Assembly: GCF_000222765.1 (NCBI RefSeq)
Contig: NZ_AFUE01000001.1
Coordinates: 62,001 to 126,000, forward strand
Direction of reading: 5' to 3'
Origin: Streptococcus cristatus ATCC 51100
GTDB taxonomy: Bacteria; Bacillota; Bacilli; Lactobacillales; Streptococcaceae
DNA length: 64,000 nucleotides
Shown here: positions 42,358 through 52,000 of the stretch, in pieces
Position numbering within the stretch: the stretch's first letter is position 1
How the letters are laid out: each line of letters opens with the position of its first letter
The notes under the pieces: generated by a model
Seen by the model: the letters and a program-made list of their open reading frames with translations, nothing else
Told to the model about the DNA's origin: nothing
Database searches by the model: none
Program-made: the position numbers and the translations under genes

Positions 42358-42384
42358 TATAAAAAAACTGCCGATTGACAGTTT
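42358..42384 (-). terminator. Intrinsic terminator after the GntR gene
   Basis: - strand stem AAAACTG / CAGTTTT with loop TCAATCGG and additional T residues. Confidence 0.75.
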
Positions 42385-42408
42385 TATAACGTAATTTAAA
42401 TTATGTAA

Positions 42409-43110
42409 TCATGTATTTTCTAAATAAAACTCAAAGCGTTCGCCGACATACTGGCTTTTTACATACTCAAAGGCCGTTCCATCATCAAAATAAGAAACCT
42501 GTGTTAGACCTAAAATAGCGTGACCACGGGGAATTCCTAGGTATTTAGCGATTTTTTCCTTGGCCAAACGGGCGTAAATGGTCTGTTGGGACTTGCCGAT
42601 TTTATAGCCGTGCTCTTGTAAGGTCTGGAAGAAATGGCTGGTCACTTCTTCTTTTTTGAAATTCTTTATAAATTTCTCTGGAATCGAGGCAACTTCATAG
42701 ACAACGGGGATATCGTCAGCGTAGCGAACCCGTTCCATACGGATGATGTTCTCTGTCTTATGGATGCCCAACTTTTCGACTTCTCGCTCGCTAGGCAGCG
42801 TCCGACGGTAGGAAATCAGCTGGCTGGACGGTATTTTCCCTTGAGACTTCATAATTTCTGTAAAACTAGTTGTTCCGCGCATTTTTTCCTGCACGCGAGT
42901 GCTTGCGACATAAGTCCCGCTACCGACTCGACGCTCTAGCACCCCTTCCTCCACCAGAAGCGTAATAGCTTGGCGTAGGGTCATTCTGCTGACCTCGAAA
43001 GTTTCAGCAAGATCACGTTCGCTTGGCAAACGCTCGCCAATCTCCCAAATACCCTCGTCAATATCTTTTTTTATTTGATCATGTATTCTCACATAAGCAG
43101 GTAACATCAA
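42409..43110 (-). CDS. GntR-family (HutC/UTRA) transcriptional regulator
   Basis: 233 residues. N-terminal winged helix (RLPSERDLAETFEVSRMTLRQ, with the GSGTYVA wing) and a C-terminal UTRA ligand-binding domain (about 90-230) typical of sugar-phosphate sensors. Its place beside guaA, divergent, is the one I recall for the streptococcal regulator of amino-sugar genes (NagR-like); that assignment is from context and not proven. The 237-bp divergent region to guaA holds the guaA promoter; I see no clear operator. Confidence 0.88.
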   Translation of the reverse strand: MMLPAYVRIHDQIKKDIDEGIWEIGERLPSERDLAETFEVSRMTLRQAITLLVEEGVLERRVGSGTYVASTRVQEKMRGTTSFTEIMKSQGKIPSSQLISYRRTLPSEREVEKLGIHKTENIIRMERVRYADDIPVVYEVASIPEKFIKNFKKEEVTSHFFQTLQEHGYKIGKSQQTIYARLAKEKIAKYLGIPRGHAILGLTQVSYFDDGTAFEYVKSQYVGERFEFYLENT

Positions 43111-43281
43111 TAGCCCTCTTTTCTGATTTTAAGCAGCTTTTTTATACATTTATTGTATTATCAATTAGTTTAAAAGTCAAACTAAATATCAATCAATGTA
43201 GGGAAATCCTATTTGTTTATCATTTTTTAGAACAGATGTTTTAATTTTCCAGTTATTTTACTTGGAGCTGGCTCTATTACC

Positions 43282-43310
43282 TTGGAAAAATTCGATTTTT
43301 GTGATAGAAT
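43282..43310 (+). promoter_or_regulatory. SigA promoter of guaA
   Basis: TTGGAA, 17-bp spacer, TAGAAT, 37 bp ahead of the ATG. The short leader leaves no room for a purine riboswitch. Confidence 0.75.
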
Positions 43311-43347
43311 GAGGGAAAAAGATTACTTCTTTTAAGAAAGGGAAAAG

Positions 43348-44909
43348 ATGACAACTACAACTGAATTGCAAGATGTTGAAAAAATCATCGTGCTTGATTA
43401 CGGCAGCCAGTACAACCAGCTGATTTCACGCCGCATCCGTGAAATTGGTGTATTTTCTGAACTCAAGAGCCACAAGATCACAGCGGATGAAGTCCGTGCT
43501 ATCCGTCCTGTTGGTATTATCCTTTCAGGTGGGCCTAACTCGGTTTATGAAGAAGGTTCATTTGATATTGACCCAGAGATTTTTGAGTTGGGGATTCCAA
43601 TTTTAGGGATTTGCTACGGTATGCAGCTTTTGACTCATAAATTGGGCGGGAAAGTATTGCCAGCAGGTGATGCTGGCAATCGTGAATATGGTCAATCCAA
43701 ACTGACACGTGCTACTTCTCCTCTTTTTAAAGGCACACCAGATGAGCAGCTTGTCCTGATGAGCCACGGTGATGCGGTGACAGAGATTCCTGCAGACTTT
43801 GTCCGTACGGGTACATCTGCAGACTGTCCTTTTGCATCTATTGAAAATCCTGACAAGAAAATCTACGGAATCCAGTTCCATCCTGAGGTTCGTCATTCCG
43901 AGTATGGTTACGATATTTTGCGCAATTTCGCTCTTAATATCTGTGGAGCAAAAGGAGACTGGTCTATGGATAACTTCATTGATATGCAGATTCAAAAGAT
44001 CCGTGAAACAGTTGGTGACAAACGTGTTCTTCTAGGCCTATCAGGTGGTGTTGACTCTTCTGTTGTAGGTGTCCTCTTGCAGAAAGCTATCGGAGATCAA
44101 TTGATCTGTATCTTTGTAGATCACGGTCTTTTGCGTAAAGGCGAAGCTGATCAAGTTATGGAGATGCTGGGCGGCAAGTTTGGTCTTAATATCGTTAAAG
44201 CGGACGCAGCTAAGCGTTTCCTTGACAAACTTGCTGGTGTATCTGATCCAGAGCAAAAACGTAAAATCATCGGAAACGAGTTTGTCTACGTCTTTGACGA
44301 TGAAGCCAGCAAACTGAAAGATGTGAAATTCTTGGCTCAAGGCACACAGGGGATACCGACGTTATCGAATCTGGTACCGATACTGCTCAGACCATCAAAT
44401 CTCACCACAATGTTGGCGGTCTGCCAGAAGATATGCAGTTTGAGCTGATTGAACCACTTAATACGCTCTATAAGGATGAAGTGCGCGCTTTGGGTACCGA
44501 GCTTGGTATGCCTGATGAAATTGTCTGGCGTCAGCCATTCCCAGGTCCTGGTCTTGCTATTCGTGTCATGGGAGAAATCACAGAGGAGAAATTGGAAACT
44601 GTCCGCGAGTCAGATGCTATTCTCCGCGAAGAAATCGCCAAGGCTGGTCTTGACCGCGATATCTGGCAATACTTCACTGTCAACACTGGCGTTCGTTCAG
44701 TCGGTGTTATGGGCGATGGCCGGACTTACGACTACACAATTGCCATTCGTGCTATCACCTCTATTGATGGGATGACAGCTGACTTTGCCAAGATACCTTG
44801 GGATGTTCTGCAAAAAATCTCTGTTCGTATCGTCAATGAAGTTGACCATGTTAACCGCATCGTCTACGATATTACCAGCAAACCACCTGCAACTGTGGAG
44901 TGGGAATAA
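43348..44909 (+). pseudogene. guaA: GMP synthase, frameshifted near codon 333
   Basis: Amidates XMP to GMP using glutamine and ATP. First frame 43348-44448: class I amidotransferase with nucleophile in GICYGMQLL and the [10 protein letters not shown] histidine-glutamate, then the PP-loop GLSGGVDSS. Second frame (44355-44909, first ATG at 44433) holds the rest and the dimerisation domain ending PPATVEWE. Where G-T-L-Y-T-D is expected, the DNA reads GGCACA-CAGGGGAT-ACCGAC: eight bases stand in place of six, shifting the frame by +2. The remainder is intact on both sides. Either a recent inactivating mutation (the cell would need guanine salvage) or a sequencing/assembly error. Confidence 0.85.
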
Positions 44910-44918
44910 CAAATATGC

Positions 44919-44947
44919 AAAAACCAGCTAGAATTTAGCTGGTTTTT
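44919..44947. terminator. Bidirectional terminator between guaA and the DUF1002 gene
   Basis: Perfect AAAAACCAGCTA / TAGCTGGTTTTT inverted repeat with 5-nt loop, between convergent genes. Confidence 0.9.
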
Positions 44948-44969
44948 AGTTGCATTTTTTTAGACAGTC

Positions 44970-45950
44970 TTATTGACCTAGCAGGCCCTTAAAGAAATTG
45001 ACGATTGCATTCCAGATATTGCTAAAGAAATTTCCGCCATCTTCAAGAAGTCCGTTTGCATCAAAGTTAAGGTTGATATTATTGAATGTGTTACCAGCCT
45101 TTGAAACAATACTGTTTTTCAAGTCGGTGAGCGTCTTTGTGAAATCAGAATTTGTGATGACTCCGTTATTTGAAAGATTGACTGCAAAGTTAATAATCAG
45201 ATTGATTTGGTCAGCTGTGACTGAACTACTGAGACCGTAGTTTTTCAGTGTTTCTTCAACGATTTTACGGACATCAGCTTCTGTCAAGTTGCTGTTATTC
45301 TTTTTAGCATTGGCAACAGCTGTTTTTATATCTGTCAGAGCCACATTCAGCTTATCAGCATCGTAACCTTCCTTGCCCTGGTTCTCAGCGTTGATATTTG
45401 AAAGGGCTGCTAATTCTTCCTGAGCTAAGTCTTTATTTTCCTGGGGAACGCTTGCTCCATTTTCCTCCAGCGAGTAATAAATACCAGCCAGGGCGCTTTC
45501 TCCAGTCACAGGGATAGGTGCTGCTACTGTGATTTCTGCATGCTGTACGCCCAAGGTGACTGCCGCATTGCGATACATATCCTCTGTAACCTTGGTGATG
45601 TTTTGCGGCGTAACAATCTTAACTTGAAGTGGTTTCTTGTTACCTAACTTCTTAATCTTAACAGAAGAATATAGCTGTAAACTAGGATCATTTGCCACAT
45701 TCATAATCTTTGAATAGACATCAGGTGTCATTGTTTTCAGAGGTTTAGAATCACTCGATGCATTGTAGCCTAAGAGCTGAAGCGTTTGCTCTTTTTGGCT
45801 GTCATCCAAGGAATAGCCCAAGACATACTCAGGCTGAACATAGGTTTCGTCAATGACTTTTTGAACGTTTGTGTCAGCCATTGCAGTAGAAACGGTAAAG
45901 AGAGTAGCTAGAAAAGCTCCTGCTGTCAGTAATGTTTTCTTAAATTTCAT
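44970..45950 (-). CDS. Secreted DUF1002 protein
   Basis: 326 residues from the ATG at 45950, which has GAGGAG 6 bases upstream. Signal peptide KKTLLTAGAFLATLFTVSTAMA with an A-x-A cleavage site, so it is exported. The mature part matches DUF1002 (YVLGYSLDDSQKEQTLQLLG, then PVTGESALAGIYYSLEE). A C-terminal tail (about 80 residues) is Asn- and Phe-rich and ends FFKGLLGQ. No sortase motif. Function unknown. Confidence 0.85.
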   Translation of the reverse strand: MKFKKTLLTAGAFLATLFTVSTAMADTNVQKVIDETYVQPEYVLGYSLDDSQKEQTLQLLGYNASSDSKPLKTMTPDVYSKIMNVANDPSLQLYSSVKIKKLGNKKPLQVKIVTPQNITKVTEDMYRNAAVTLGVQHAEITVAAPIPVTGESALAGIYYSLEENGASVPQENKDLAQEELAALSNINAENQGKEGYDADKLNVALTDIKTAVANAKKNNSNLTEADVRKIVEETLKNYGLSSSVTADQINLIINFAVNLSNNGVITNSDFTKTLTDLKNSIVSKAGNTFNNINLNFDANGLLEDGGNFFSNIWNAIVNFFKGLLGQ

Positions 45951-46119
45951 TTTACTCCTCAATCTATCTCTAAACAATAAGGTTTTAGAGAAGCTTCGAT
46001 TATAATCAGCGGATTGCGCTGTCATACTAAATTAGGAAAGGAAAACTTCCCATAGAACAAAATAGTATAAAATGCTTAAAGTTTTCTTATAGACAAAGAA
46101 TAGCCTGCAATTCTTAAAA

Positions 46120-46971
46120 TCATTTGCCCCAAAGAAAATCAATCAATAATCTATCGACTTCTGGATTTTCATGTAGCTGGCTATGCTGAGCCAGAGGACC
46201 AGACACTCGTTTTTCCTGATAGGACTTGGCATTGTCAATTACAAGATACTTGAGACTGCGAGAAGAAACGTTTAAGACGGAACCATCCGATTCATTTTTA
46301 AAATCTCCATAGATATTGAGAACATCCACTTGATCTTGCGGATAAATTTCGCGCAAGCCCAGAAGTTTTTGATAGCTATCACTCATGGCGCTAGGCTGCC
46401 CTGTATGGTTATCTAGAATGGTCAAATTAGCTGGCAGATCCATACCCTCCAAACCATTGGCATGATTGGCGATATTTACCTGCTTTTGTAGTTGTGGAAG
46501 TTCTTCATTTTGAGCGTGCTCCAATAGGTAAAATAGGATAGACATATTTCCCATAGAATGTGCAACAAAATTCATCTTTTTAAAGCCATATCTTGCTTGC
46601 AACTCTCTGACAACTGCTGCCGCATACTCTCCATCCTGAGCATAGTTGGCATTTCGATTGTCTTTGAACTCAACCATGACAATTGGATTAACAGCATTTT
46701 TCGGAATATCACCTTTAAGAGTTACTTTAGCATGACTGTCAACTGTGGCTGTGATAATTGTTTGAGTAACCCCAGCTTGTCTGGCTGCTTCTACCATATG
46801 CTTTTCAGCATTGGCGCTTGAGCCATAACCGTGGAAAAACAAGGTTGGTGTGCTTGACTGAATATAGTCTCTACTATTTAATCCTTTGGTTTGCCGATTG
46901 TAGATTAGAAATAAGCTAACAAGAGCAATAAACAGAAAAGTTGAGAGTGCGATAATAGACCGTTTTCTCAT
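46120..46971 (-). CDS. Membrane-anchored DUF915-family alpha/beta hydrolase
   Basis: 283 residues with an N-terminal signal anchor (residues 5-23), so the enzyme faces outward. PTLFFHGYGSSANAE is the oxyanion strand, MNFVAHSMGNMSI holds the nucleophile (A-H-S-M-G), the acid is probably in NIYGDFKNESDGSV and the histidine in LAQHSQLHENPE. Same family as the cytoplasmic protein at 39486. Substrate unknown; family members are often annotated as cell-surface hydrolases. Confidence 0.85.
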   Translation of the reverse strand: MRKRSIIALSTFLFIALVSLFLIYNRQTKGLNSRDYIQSSTPTLFFHGYGSSANAEKHMVEAARQAGVTQTIITATVDSHAKVTLKGDIPKNAVNPIVMVEFKDNRNANYAQDGEYAAAVVRELQARYGFKKMNFVAHSMGNMSILFYLLEHAQNEELPQLQKQVNIANHANGLEGMDLPANLTILDNHTGQPSAMSDSYQKLLGLREIYPQDQVDVLNIYGDFKNESDGSVLNVSSRSLKYLVIDNAKSYQEKRVSGPLAQHSQLHENPEVDRLLIDFLWGK

Positions 46972-47152
46972 TTTCCACCTCCTAACTCGTATGGATTAGT
47001 ATCATAACATTTCTAATAACCTTAAACAACTAAAGAAGACGATGTTCTATTTAAAAAGAATTTAAAGGAACTTAATTTGTATTAAAACGTATTTATTTCA
47101 TTTTTATTCGTATTAACTTGAATAGAAAATCATCGCACCAAGAACTACCATG

Positions 47153-47734
47153 CTATTCAATTTCATCGTCATACCTTCTCTTATAAAGCTGTTTAGCTTT
47201 TTGTGTGTACTGCCTAATGAAATCGGTTTTAGCTTCTGTATAGGCATCACGATTGTGCTCGTACTTTTTCCATAAGATTAATTTTAAATGCTCGTAGTCT
47301 TTAGCGACAGCTGAATGATCTTTCAGATAGTCTCGGAAATAGAGTTCATCATTGTCTCCATAGTAGCGCAAATGCAAGTGAAAAACGCGTTCAGCAAAAC
47401 CTTGCAGTGTATAGCCCTTGTTAAAAGTCATTCGGCCTTCTGACTCTGACATAAGCAGGTAGCCATACTCCAGCAATTTTCTCTGGATGCTACCCATATC
47501 TTCACTTCGAGGAATTTCTAAAAGAATATCAATAATCGGCTTAGCCCATATCCCCTCAATAGATGTGGAGCCAATATGATGCATTTTATACAACTGATTT
47601 GCTGGCAAAAAACTTTGTATTCTTCTGCTTTCCTCCTTATACCAAGCTGCCCAATCCTCATTATACTCCTTTAAGAAAATCGGGAACAACTGCCATAATT
47701 CTTCTAAAGACATATCTTCTAGGGATTTTGCCAT
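47153..47734 (-). CDS. GrpB-family nucleotidyltransferase-fold protein
   Basis: 193 residues. The family core YKMHHIGSTSIEGIWAKPIIDILLEI (residues about 49-74; key G-S-T-S...K-P-I-I-D) is a nucleotidyltransferase fold motif. GrpB proteins are often fused to dephospho-CoA kinase elsewhere, but here the domain stands alone. Biological role unknown. The gene is flanked by 180 bp on one side without features and by a DUF3307 gene on the other. Confidence 0.85.
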   Translation of the reverse strand: MAKSLEDMSLEELWQLFPIFLKEYNEDWAAWYKEESRRIQSFLPANQLYKMHHIGSTSIEGIWAKPIIDILLEIPRSEDMGSIQRKLLEYGYLLMSESEGRMTFNKGYTLQGFAERVFHLHLRYYGDNDELYFRDYLKDHSAVAKDYEHLKLILWKKYEHNRDAYTEAKTDFIRQYTQKAKQLYKRRYDDEIE

Positions 47735-47807
47735 GTGACTTCTCCTTACCTTGTATCAAACGAGAATTAGAGTAAAGACCGGAAATCCTATCCCAGTCTC
47801 GTTTTTA

Positions 47808-48545
47808 TTACCAATAAAGCAAGCCATAAGTCAGTAAAACGCTGATCATGCTAAAGAGTGAACCAATCAGATAGTATTCTGCAAAAGACTGGCTTTCTGA
47901 GATCTTATTATAGCGGGCAATAGATTTAGCTGTAAAAACTAACCCAATGGCAGTAAACTGCCCAAAAATAAGGGAAAGTCCCATAATCAAGCGTTCCAAA
48001 ATCCCAATCATGGCACCAGCCCCCGCAATAGTCTCCCCACTGTCTTCTCCTGCCTGGTACTTGCTGAAGAAGAGTTTAAAGAGGATATTAATCGGCTTGC
48101 CAGTAAGGGCGAAGAAAAAGAGAGCCTGCAGCATGAGGTAGCGCTCAGACAGCCAATTAGGAGCTGGAATTTGCTGCTGCCCTAAAAGAAAATAAAGAGC
48201 AAAAATGCTAATCAAATGCAAAATCTGATCCAGTATAAAGGCAAACTTTTGAGCATGCTGCTGGACAATCAATGAATTCAGCCTATTCTTTAAGAAGTCA
48301 ATAAGCGCATGACTGAGCCAGACCAAGCCGAAATATAGCAGATACTTAGGTAGGACTAGCCCTAAGAGCAACAAGGGCAAGAGAACAATTCCCAAGTGGA
48401 GAATCAAAAAATTCAACCGCCGGCTTTTTAGGTCGGCCATTTTCTGACTTTGAAGCTGAAAATCAGCTAGCACATGGGCCAGCAAAGTCAATACAAGAAT
48501 CGGATTCTGCATGAAAAATTCTGAAAATCCCATAAAATTTGTCAT
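47808..48545 (-). CDS. DUF3307 multi-spanning membrane protein
   Basis: 245 residues, about six to seven hydrophobic segments. The N-terminal LTLLAHVLADFQLQSQKMAD (H-x-x-x-D-F) and HLGIVLLPLLLLG with LVWLSHALIDFLK are DUF3307 features. Encoded 11 bp after the SatD-family gene, and the pair is commonly found together. Function unknown. Confidence 0.82.
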   Translation of the reverse strand: MTNFMGFSEFFMQNPILVLTLLAHVLADFQLQSQKMADLKSRRLNFLILHLGIVLLPLLLLGLVLPKYLLYFGLVWLSHALIDFLKNRLNSLIVQQHAQKFAFILDQILHLISIFALYFLLGQQQIPAPNWLSERYLMLQALFFFALTGKPINILFKLFFSKYQAGEDSGETIAGAGAMIGILERLIMGLSLIFGQFTAIGLVFTAKSIARYNKISESQSFAEYYLIGSLFSMISVLLTYGLLYW

Positions 48546-48556
48546 TGTTCAGCCTC

Positions 48557-49207
48557 CTATGCTGCCTGTAAAATCATTCTCATAGCTAAACGGCGATTTC
48601 TCAGATAGATCTTCAGACCAGACGACTTGAGCCGCTTACTAAGCGCACTGGGACTTATCTGCAACAGCTCTGCTATTTCTCCATGAGAAAAATTCTCGTC
48701 ATAGATATATTCCATGAGCATCCGCTCCAGAACTTCTCTCTGACTGTTATTCCACTTGCTCTGGATAAAGGACGCAGCCGCCAGCACCGTATTGACCGCC
48801 TGACTGAGCTCTTCATCTCCTAAGGATACAGCTATGCGACTGCTGCCATAATCATTTTTTTCGTGGACTGCGTTAATAGCTGCGCGTGCCCTCCAGTAGG
48901 CTGGACCGTCCGAGCCAATACTTTGTTCGCGATTGATATCCGTCACAATTTCACCCAGACCAAGACCAAAGCGAATCGGATGAGGAAAGCCTAAGGCAAT
49001 CTGATCAATGAGCCGCATGATCTCAGGATTAGGCCGCAGCAAAGCCTGAAACTCGTCTCCAGTCGTTACTGTAAAAGGCGACACCAGATAATCTCGATAA
49101 TCCTGATTTAGCACCGCCATCAATTCCTGCAACTCTTGCTGCGCCTGCTTGCGGTTTTTTAGCTGTTTGGACTCAATCAAATCTCCAATAAGAGCAATAT
49201 AAAGCAT
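48557..49207 (-). CDS. SatD-family protein
   Basis: 216 residues. N-terminal SatD core (LYIALIGDLIESKQLKNRKQAQ; TTGDEFQALLRPNPE), and a C-terminal helix-turn-helix (SHGEIAELLQISPSALSKRLKSSG), so it is probably a regulator. The name comes from the S. mutans secretion/acid tolerance locus. It forms an operon with the DUF3307 gene. GGAGG precedes the ATG. Confidence 0.82.
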   Translation of the reverse strand: MLYIALIGDLIESKQLKNRKQAQQELQELMAVLNQDYRDYLVSPFTVTTGDEFQALLRPNPEIMRLIDQIALGFPHPIRFGLGLGEIVTDINREQSIGSDGPAYWRARAAINAVHEKNDYGSSRIAVSLGDEELSQAVNTVLAAASFIQSKWNNSQREVLERMLMEYIYDENFSHGEIAELLQISPSALSKRLKSSGLKIYLRNRRLAMRMILQAA

Positions 49208-49303
49208 AGCTGATCAAACCTCCTTTAAGTCCATTATAAAGGAAAATTTTTAAAATGTCTATTACAACGGAAAATTTTAGAAATATCCATTAGAACAGAA
49301 AGA

Positions 49304-49621
49304 CTATTTTTTCTTTTTAGGTGCTGGCAAGATAGGATAGACAGCCTCAATCAAACTACAGAGAAAGGCAGGATCTTCTACTTCTTCTATATGAAGCATT
49401 GGCTTTGCACCTGGATAAGGGAGTTCATAGACTGGATTCTCTAAGAGAGTCAGAGCAGGCTGAACTGGCTTGAGTAGCAAGCGATTGTCATAAATCCCGC
49501 CAAATAAGCGACCTCGATAATAGAGCAAATATTCCCCCATCATCTTGCGAAAACTGATTTCTTGACCTAAGCCTTGCAGCTGCTTCAAGATAAAATCCAA
49601 ATATTCTTGACTAGATGCCAT
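49304..49621 (-). CDS. TfoX N-terminal domain protein
   Basis: 105 residues. The TfoX/Sxy N-terminal fold is recognised by SFRKMMGEYLLYYRGRLFGGIYDNRLLLK and PGAKPMLHIEEVED (parts quoted). In proteobacteria TfoX controls competence; in Firmicutes such single-domain proteins have no established role. Start at 49621 chosen because GGAGGTG lies 6 bases upstream. The C-terminus is a short lysine tail. Confidence 0.82.
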   Translation of the reverse strand: MASSQEYLDFILKQLQGLGQEISFRKMMGEYLLYYRGRLFGGIYDNRLLLKPVQPALTLLENPVYELPYPGAKPMLHIEEVEDPAFLCSLIEAVYPILPAPKKKK

Positions 49622-49720
49622 CGGAACACCTCCATGCATTGATACCTTATTATACCAAAAATGGATGAATATTACTGATGTATCTTCTTCAATCTGCAGT
49701 CTATCTATTCTAAAATAAGT

Positions 49721-49748
49721 AAAAAAGCTAGACCTTATAAGTCTAACT
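49721..49748 (-). terminator. Intrinsic terminator of the marR-betaine/choline transporter operon
   Basis: - strand stem AGTTAGAC / GTCTAGCT with loop TTATAAG and six T residues, 10 bp after the stop. Confidence 0.8.
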
Positions 49749-49758
49749 CTCTTACTTC

Positions 49759-51279
49759 TTATTTTTTTAAAAGTCCTTCCTTGACCAGATAATCACGCGC
49801 GACAGCTTCCGCTTTTTTGCCTTCAATGCCGACTTGATAATTCATCTGGCTCATCTGGCTTTCTGTAATTTTACCAGCCAGCTTATTGAGAATACCTTCC
49901 AACTCAGGGTGTTTTTCTAGCAGTTCAGCCTTCAGGAGAGGTGCCCCTTGATAAGGAGGGAAAAGGTGCTTATCGTCTTCTAGAACTTGTAAATCATAAC
50001 GCGCAAGTTCTGCATCAGTCGAATAGGCATCCGTGATTTGAATATCACCCGACTGGATAGCTTGGTAGCGAAGTGCTGGCTCCATAGTTGATACATTGAG
50101 ATTGAGTCCATAGACCGACTGAAGCCCCTTATTCCCATCTTCACGGTCGTTAAACTCTAGGGTAAAGCCAGCTTTGAGTTTATCCTGAACCGCCTTAAGG
50201 TCAGAAATTGTTTTAAGATTATATTCTTTGGCGATAGTCTTTGGAACTGCAATCGCATAGGTATTCTGATAGGCCATGTGATTGAGCAAGACTAGATTGT
50301 CCTGTTTCTTAATGCCATCGCGTGCTGCTTCAAAAACTTCTTCAGCATCATTGCTGACCTTTGGAGCAAGCTGCAAGAGAGTTCCAGTAATCGTACCGGT
50401 AAACTCAGGATAGATATCAATATCGCCTTTCTTTAAAGCCTGATAAAGGAAGTCGGTTTTACCAAAGTTTGGTTTGACCGTCACAGTCATATCAGTATTT
50501 TCCTCGATTAGGAGTTTATACATATTCATAAGAATTTCTGGCTCTGGACCCAATTTCCCAGCAATGACCAGATTATCCTTGCTTTGTTTAGGTAATAAAC
50601 TCGGCGTATAAGAAGCGCCTAGTCCGAGGATTAAGACCGCAAAAGCTGCAAAAACCGTCCGAAGCTTGGCCTTTTCCATCCATTTAAGGAGACTGTTGAA
50701 AAGAATTGCCAAAACTGCGGATGAAATTGCTCCAATCAAGATTAGACTAGCATTGCGACGATCAATTCCTAGAAGGATAAAAGAACCTAATCCACCAGCT
50801 CCAACAAGGGCTGCTAGAGTTGCTGTTCCGATAATCATAACCGTTGCCGTCCGAACTCCTGACACGATGACGGGCATAGCTAGAGGCAGTTCAAACTTTT
50901 TGAGCCGCTCCCACTTGGTCATCCCAAAAGCGATTCCAGCTTCCTCTAAACTAGGATCAATCCCATTCAAAGCCGTGACAGTATTTTCTAAAATCGGGAA
51001 AATAGCGTAAATCACCAGAGCAGTCAGTGCCGGCAGTGTACCAATCCCCATAAGCGGGATAAAGAGTCCCAGCAAGGCCATTGAAGGAATGGTTTGAAAG
51101 ATTCCTGCAATTTGCAGCACCCAATTGGCTGCTTTTTTATGACTATGGAGATAGATAGCGAGCGGAATAGTCAGGAAGATGGCCACAAGTAAGGTCAGAA
51201 GAGAGAGCTGGAGGTGCTGACCAAGGGCTGTTACCCAATCACCAAAGCGCTCCTGAAAGGTAGAAATCAAATTAGTCAT
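49759..51279 (-). CDS. proWX: Glycine betaine/choline ABC transporter, permease fused to substrate-binding domain
   Basis: 506 residues. N-terminal permease with about six membrane segments (residues 15-235, with [22 protein letters not shown] coupling loop) and, after a last hydrophobic segment, a C-terminal extracellular OpuAC-type binding domain from about 245 ([34 protein letters not shown]). The fusion is the OpuCB/OpuCC type and matches the pneumococcal choline/betaine importer. Start at 51279 chosen (GGAGG upstream); it overlaps the ATPase stop by 8 bp. Confidence 0.9.
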   Translation of the reverse strand: MTNLISTFQERFGDWVTALGQHLQLSLLTLLVAIFLTIPLAIYLHSHKKAANWVLQIAGIFQTIPSMALLGLFIPLMGIGTLPALTALVIYAIFPILENTVTALNGIDPSLEEAGIAFGMTKWERLKKFELPLAMPVIVSGVRTATVMIIGTATLAALVGAGGLGSFILLGIDRRNASLILIGAISSAVLAILFNSLLKWMEKAKLRTVFAAFAVLILGLGASYTPSLLPKQSKDNLVIAGKLGPEPEILMNMYKLLIEENTDMTVTVKPNFGKTDFLYQALKKGDIDIYPEFTGTITGTLLQLAPKVSNDAEEVFEAARDGIKKQDNLVLLNHMAYQNTYAIAVPKTIAKEYNLKTISDLKAVQDKLKAGFTLEFNDREDGNKGLQSVYGLNLNVSTMEPALRYQAIQSGDIQITDAYSTDAELARYDLQVLEDDKHLFPPYQGAPLLKAELLEKHPELEGILNKLAGKITESQMSQMNYQVGIEGKKAEAVARDYLVKEGLLKK

Positions 51280-52000
51280 GTTGAACACCTCCAAATAAAT
51301 CCGCTACGAAGCTGGTTGCAGGTGCAGATAAGATTTCCTCAGGTGTCGCCACTTGACGAATCTCCCCGTCCTGCAGAACGGCAATCCGATTCCCCAACTT
51401 TAAAGCCTCGTCCGTATCATGAGTCACAAAGATTGTCGTCATCCCAAATTCATTGTGCAATTCTCTGGTCAAAGTTTGTAGTTGTTTTCTCGAAATGGCA
51501 TCCAAGGCCGAAAAAGGTTCATCCATGAGTAGAATCTTAGGTTGACCAATCATGGCCCGGACAATGCCCACCCGTTGCTGTTCTCCACCAGATAATTCAC
51601 TAGGAAGTCGATGTCCATACTCAGCTACTGGTAAACCAACCTTAGCCAAAAGCTCTTCTGTTTTCTGAGCAATCTCTTCCTTAGTCCACCCCTTCATCTC
51701 AGGAATCAGGGCAATATTTTCAGCCACAGTTAGGTTTGGGAAGAGGGCAATCGCCTGTAAGACATAGCCTGTAGAGAGGCGTAGCTCACGCTCATCATAA
51801 TCCTTAATCCGTTTATCATCCATATAGATATTGCCATCTGTTGGCTCTAAAAGACGGTTGATCATCTTTATCATGGTCGTCTTACCTGACCCAGATGGCC
51901 CAACTAAAACCATAAACTCTCCGTTCTCAATCCTTAAATTGACATCTCTCAAGACATCCTTTTCTGTATAGCGTAGCGCTACATTTTTATATTCAATCAT
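51272..52000 (-). CDS. proV: Glycine betaine/choline ABC transporter ATP-binding protein
   Basis: 242 residues. Walker [10 protein letters not shown] (35-43), signature [15 protein letters not shown], Walker [12 protein letters not shown], switch histidine VTHDTDEAL. It has no C-terminal CBS domains, unlike E. coli ProV/OpuCA. Coupled to the permease-binding protein downstream and overlapping the oxidoreductase stop by 4 bp upstream. Confidence 0.92.
   Translation of the reverse strand: MIEYKNVALRYTEKDVLRDVNLRIENGEFMVLVGPSGSGKTTMIKMINRLLEPTDGNIYMDDKRIKDYDERELRLSTGYVLQAIALFPNLTVAENIALIPEMKGWTKEEIAQKTEELLAKVGLPVAEYGHRLPSELSGGEQQRVGIVRAMIGQPKILLMDEPFSALDAISRKQLQTLTRELHNEFGMTTIFVTHDTDEALKLGNRIAVLQDGEIRQVATPEEILSAPATSFVADLFGGVQHD

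Noticed and set aside
43111-43347. Purine riboswitch ahead of guaA
   Set aside because: The promoter leaves a leader of only about 30 nt.
44433-44909. Independent gene after guaA
   Set aside because: It is the C-terminal third of GMP synthase in another frame, not a separate protein.
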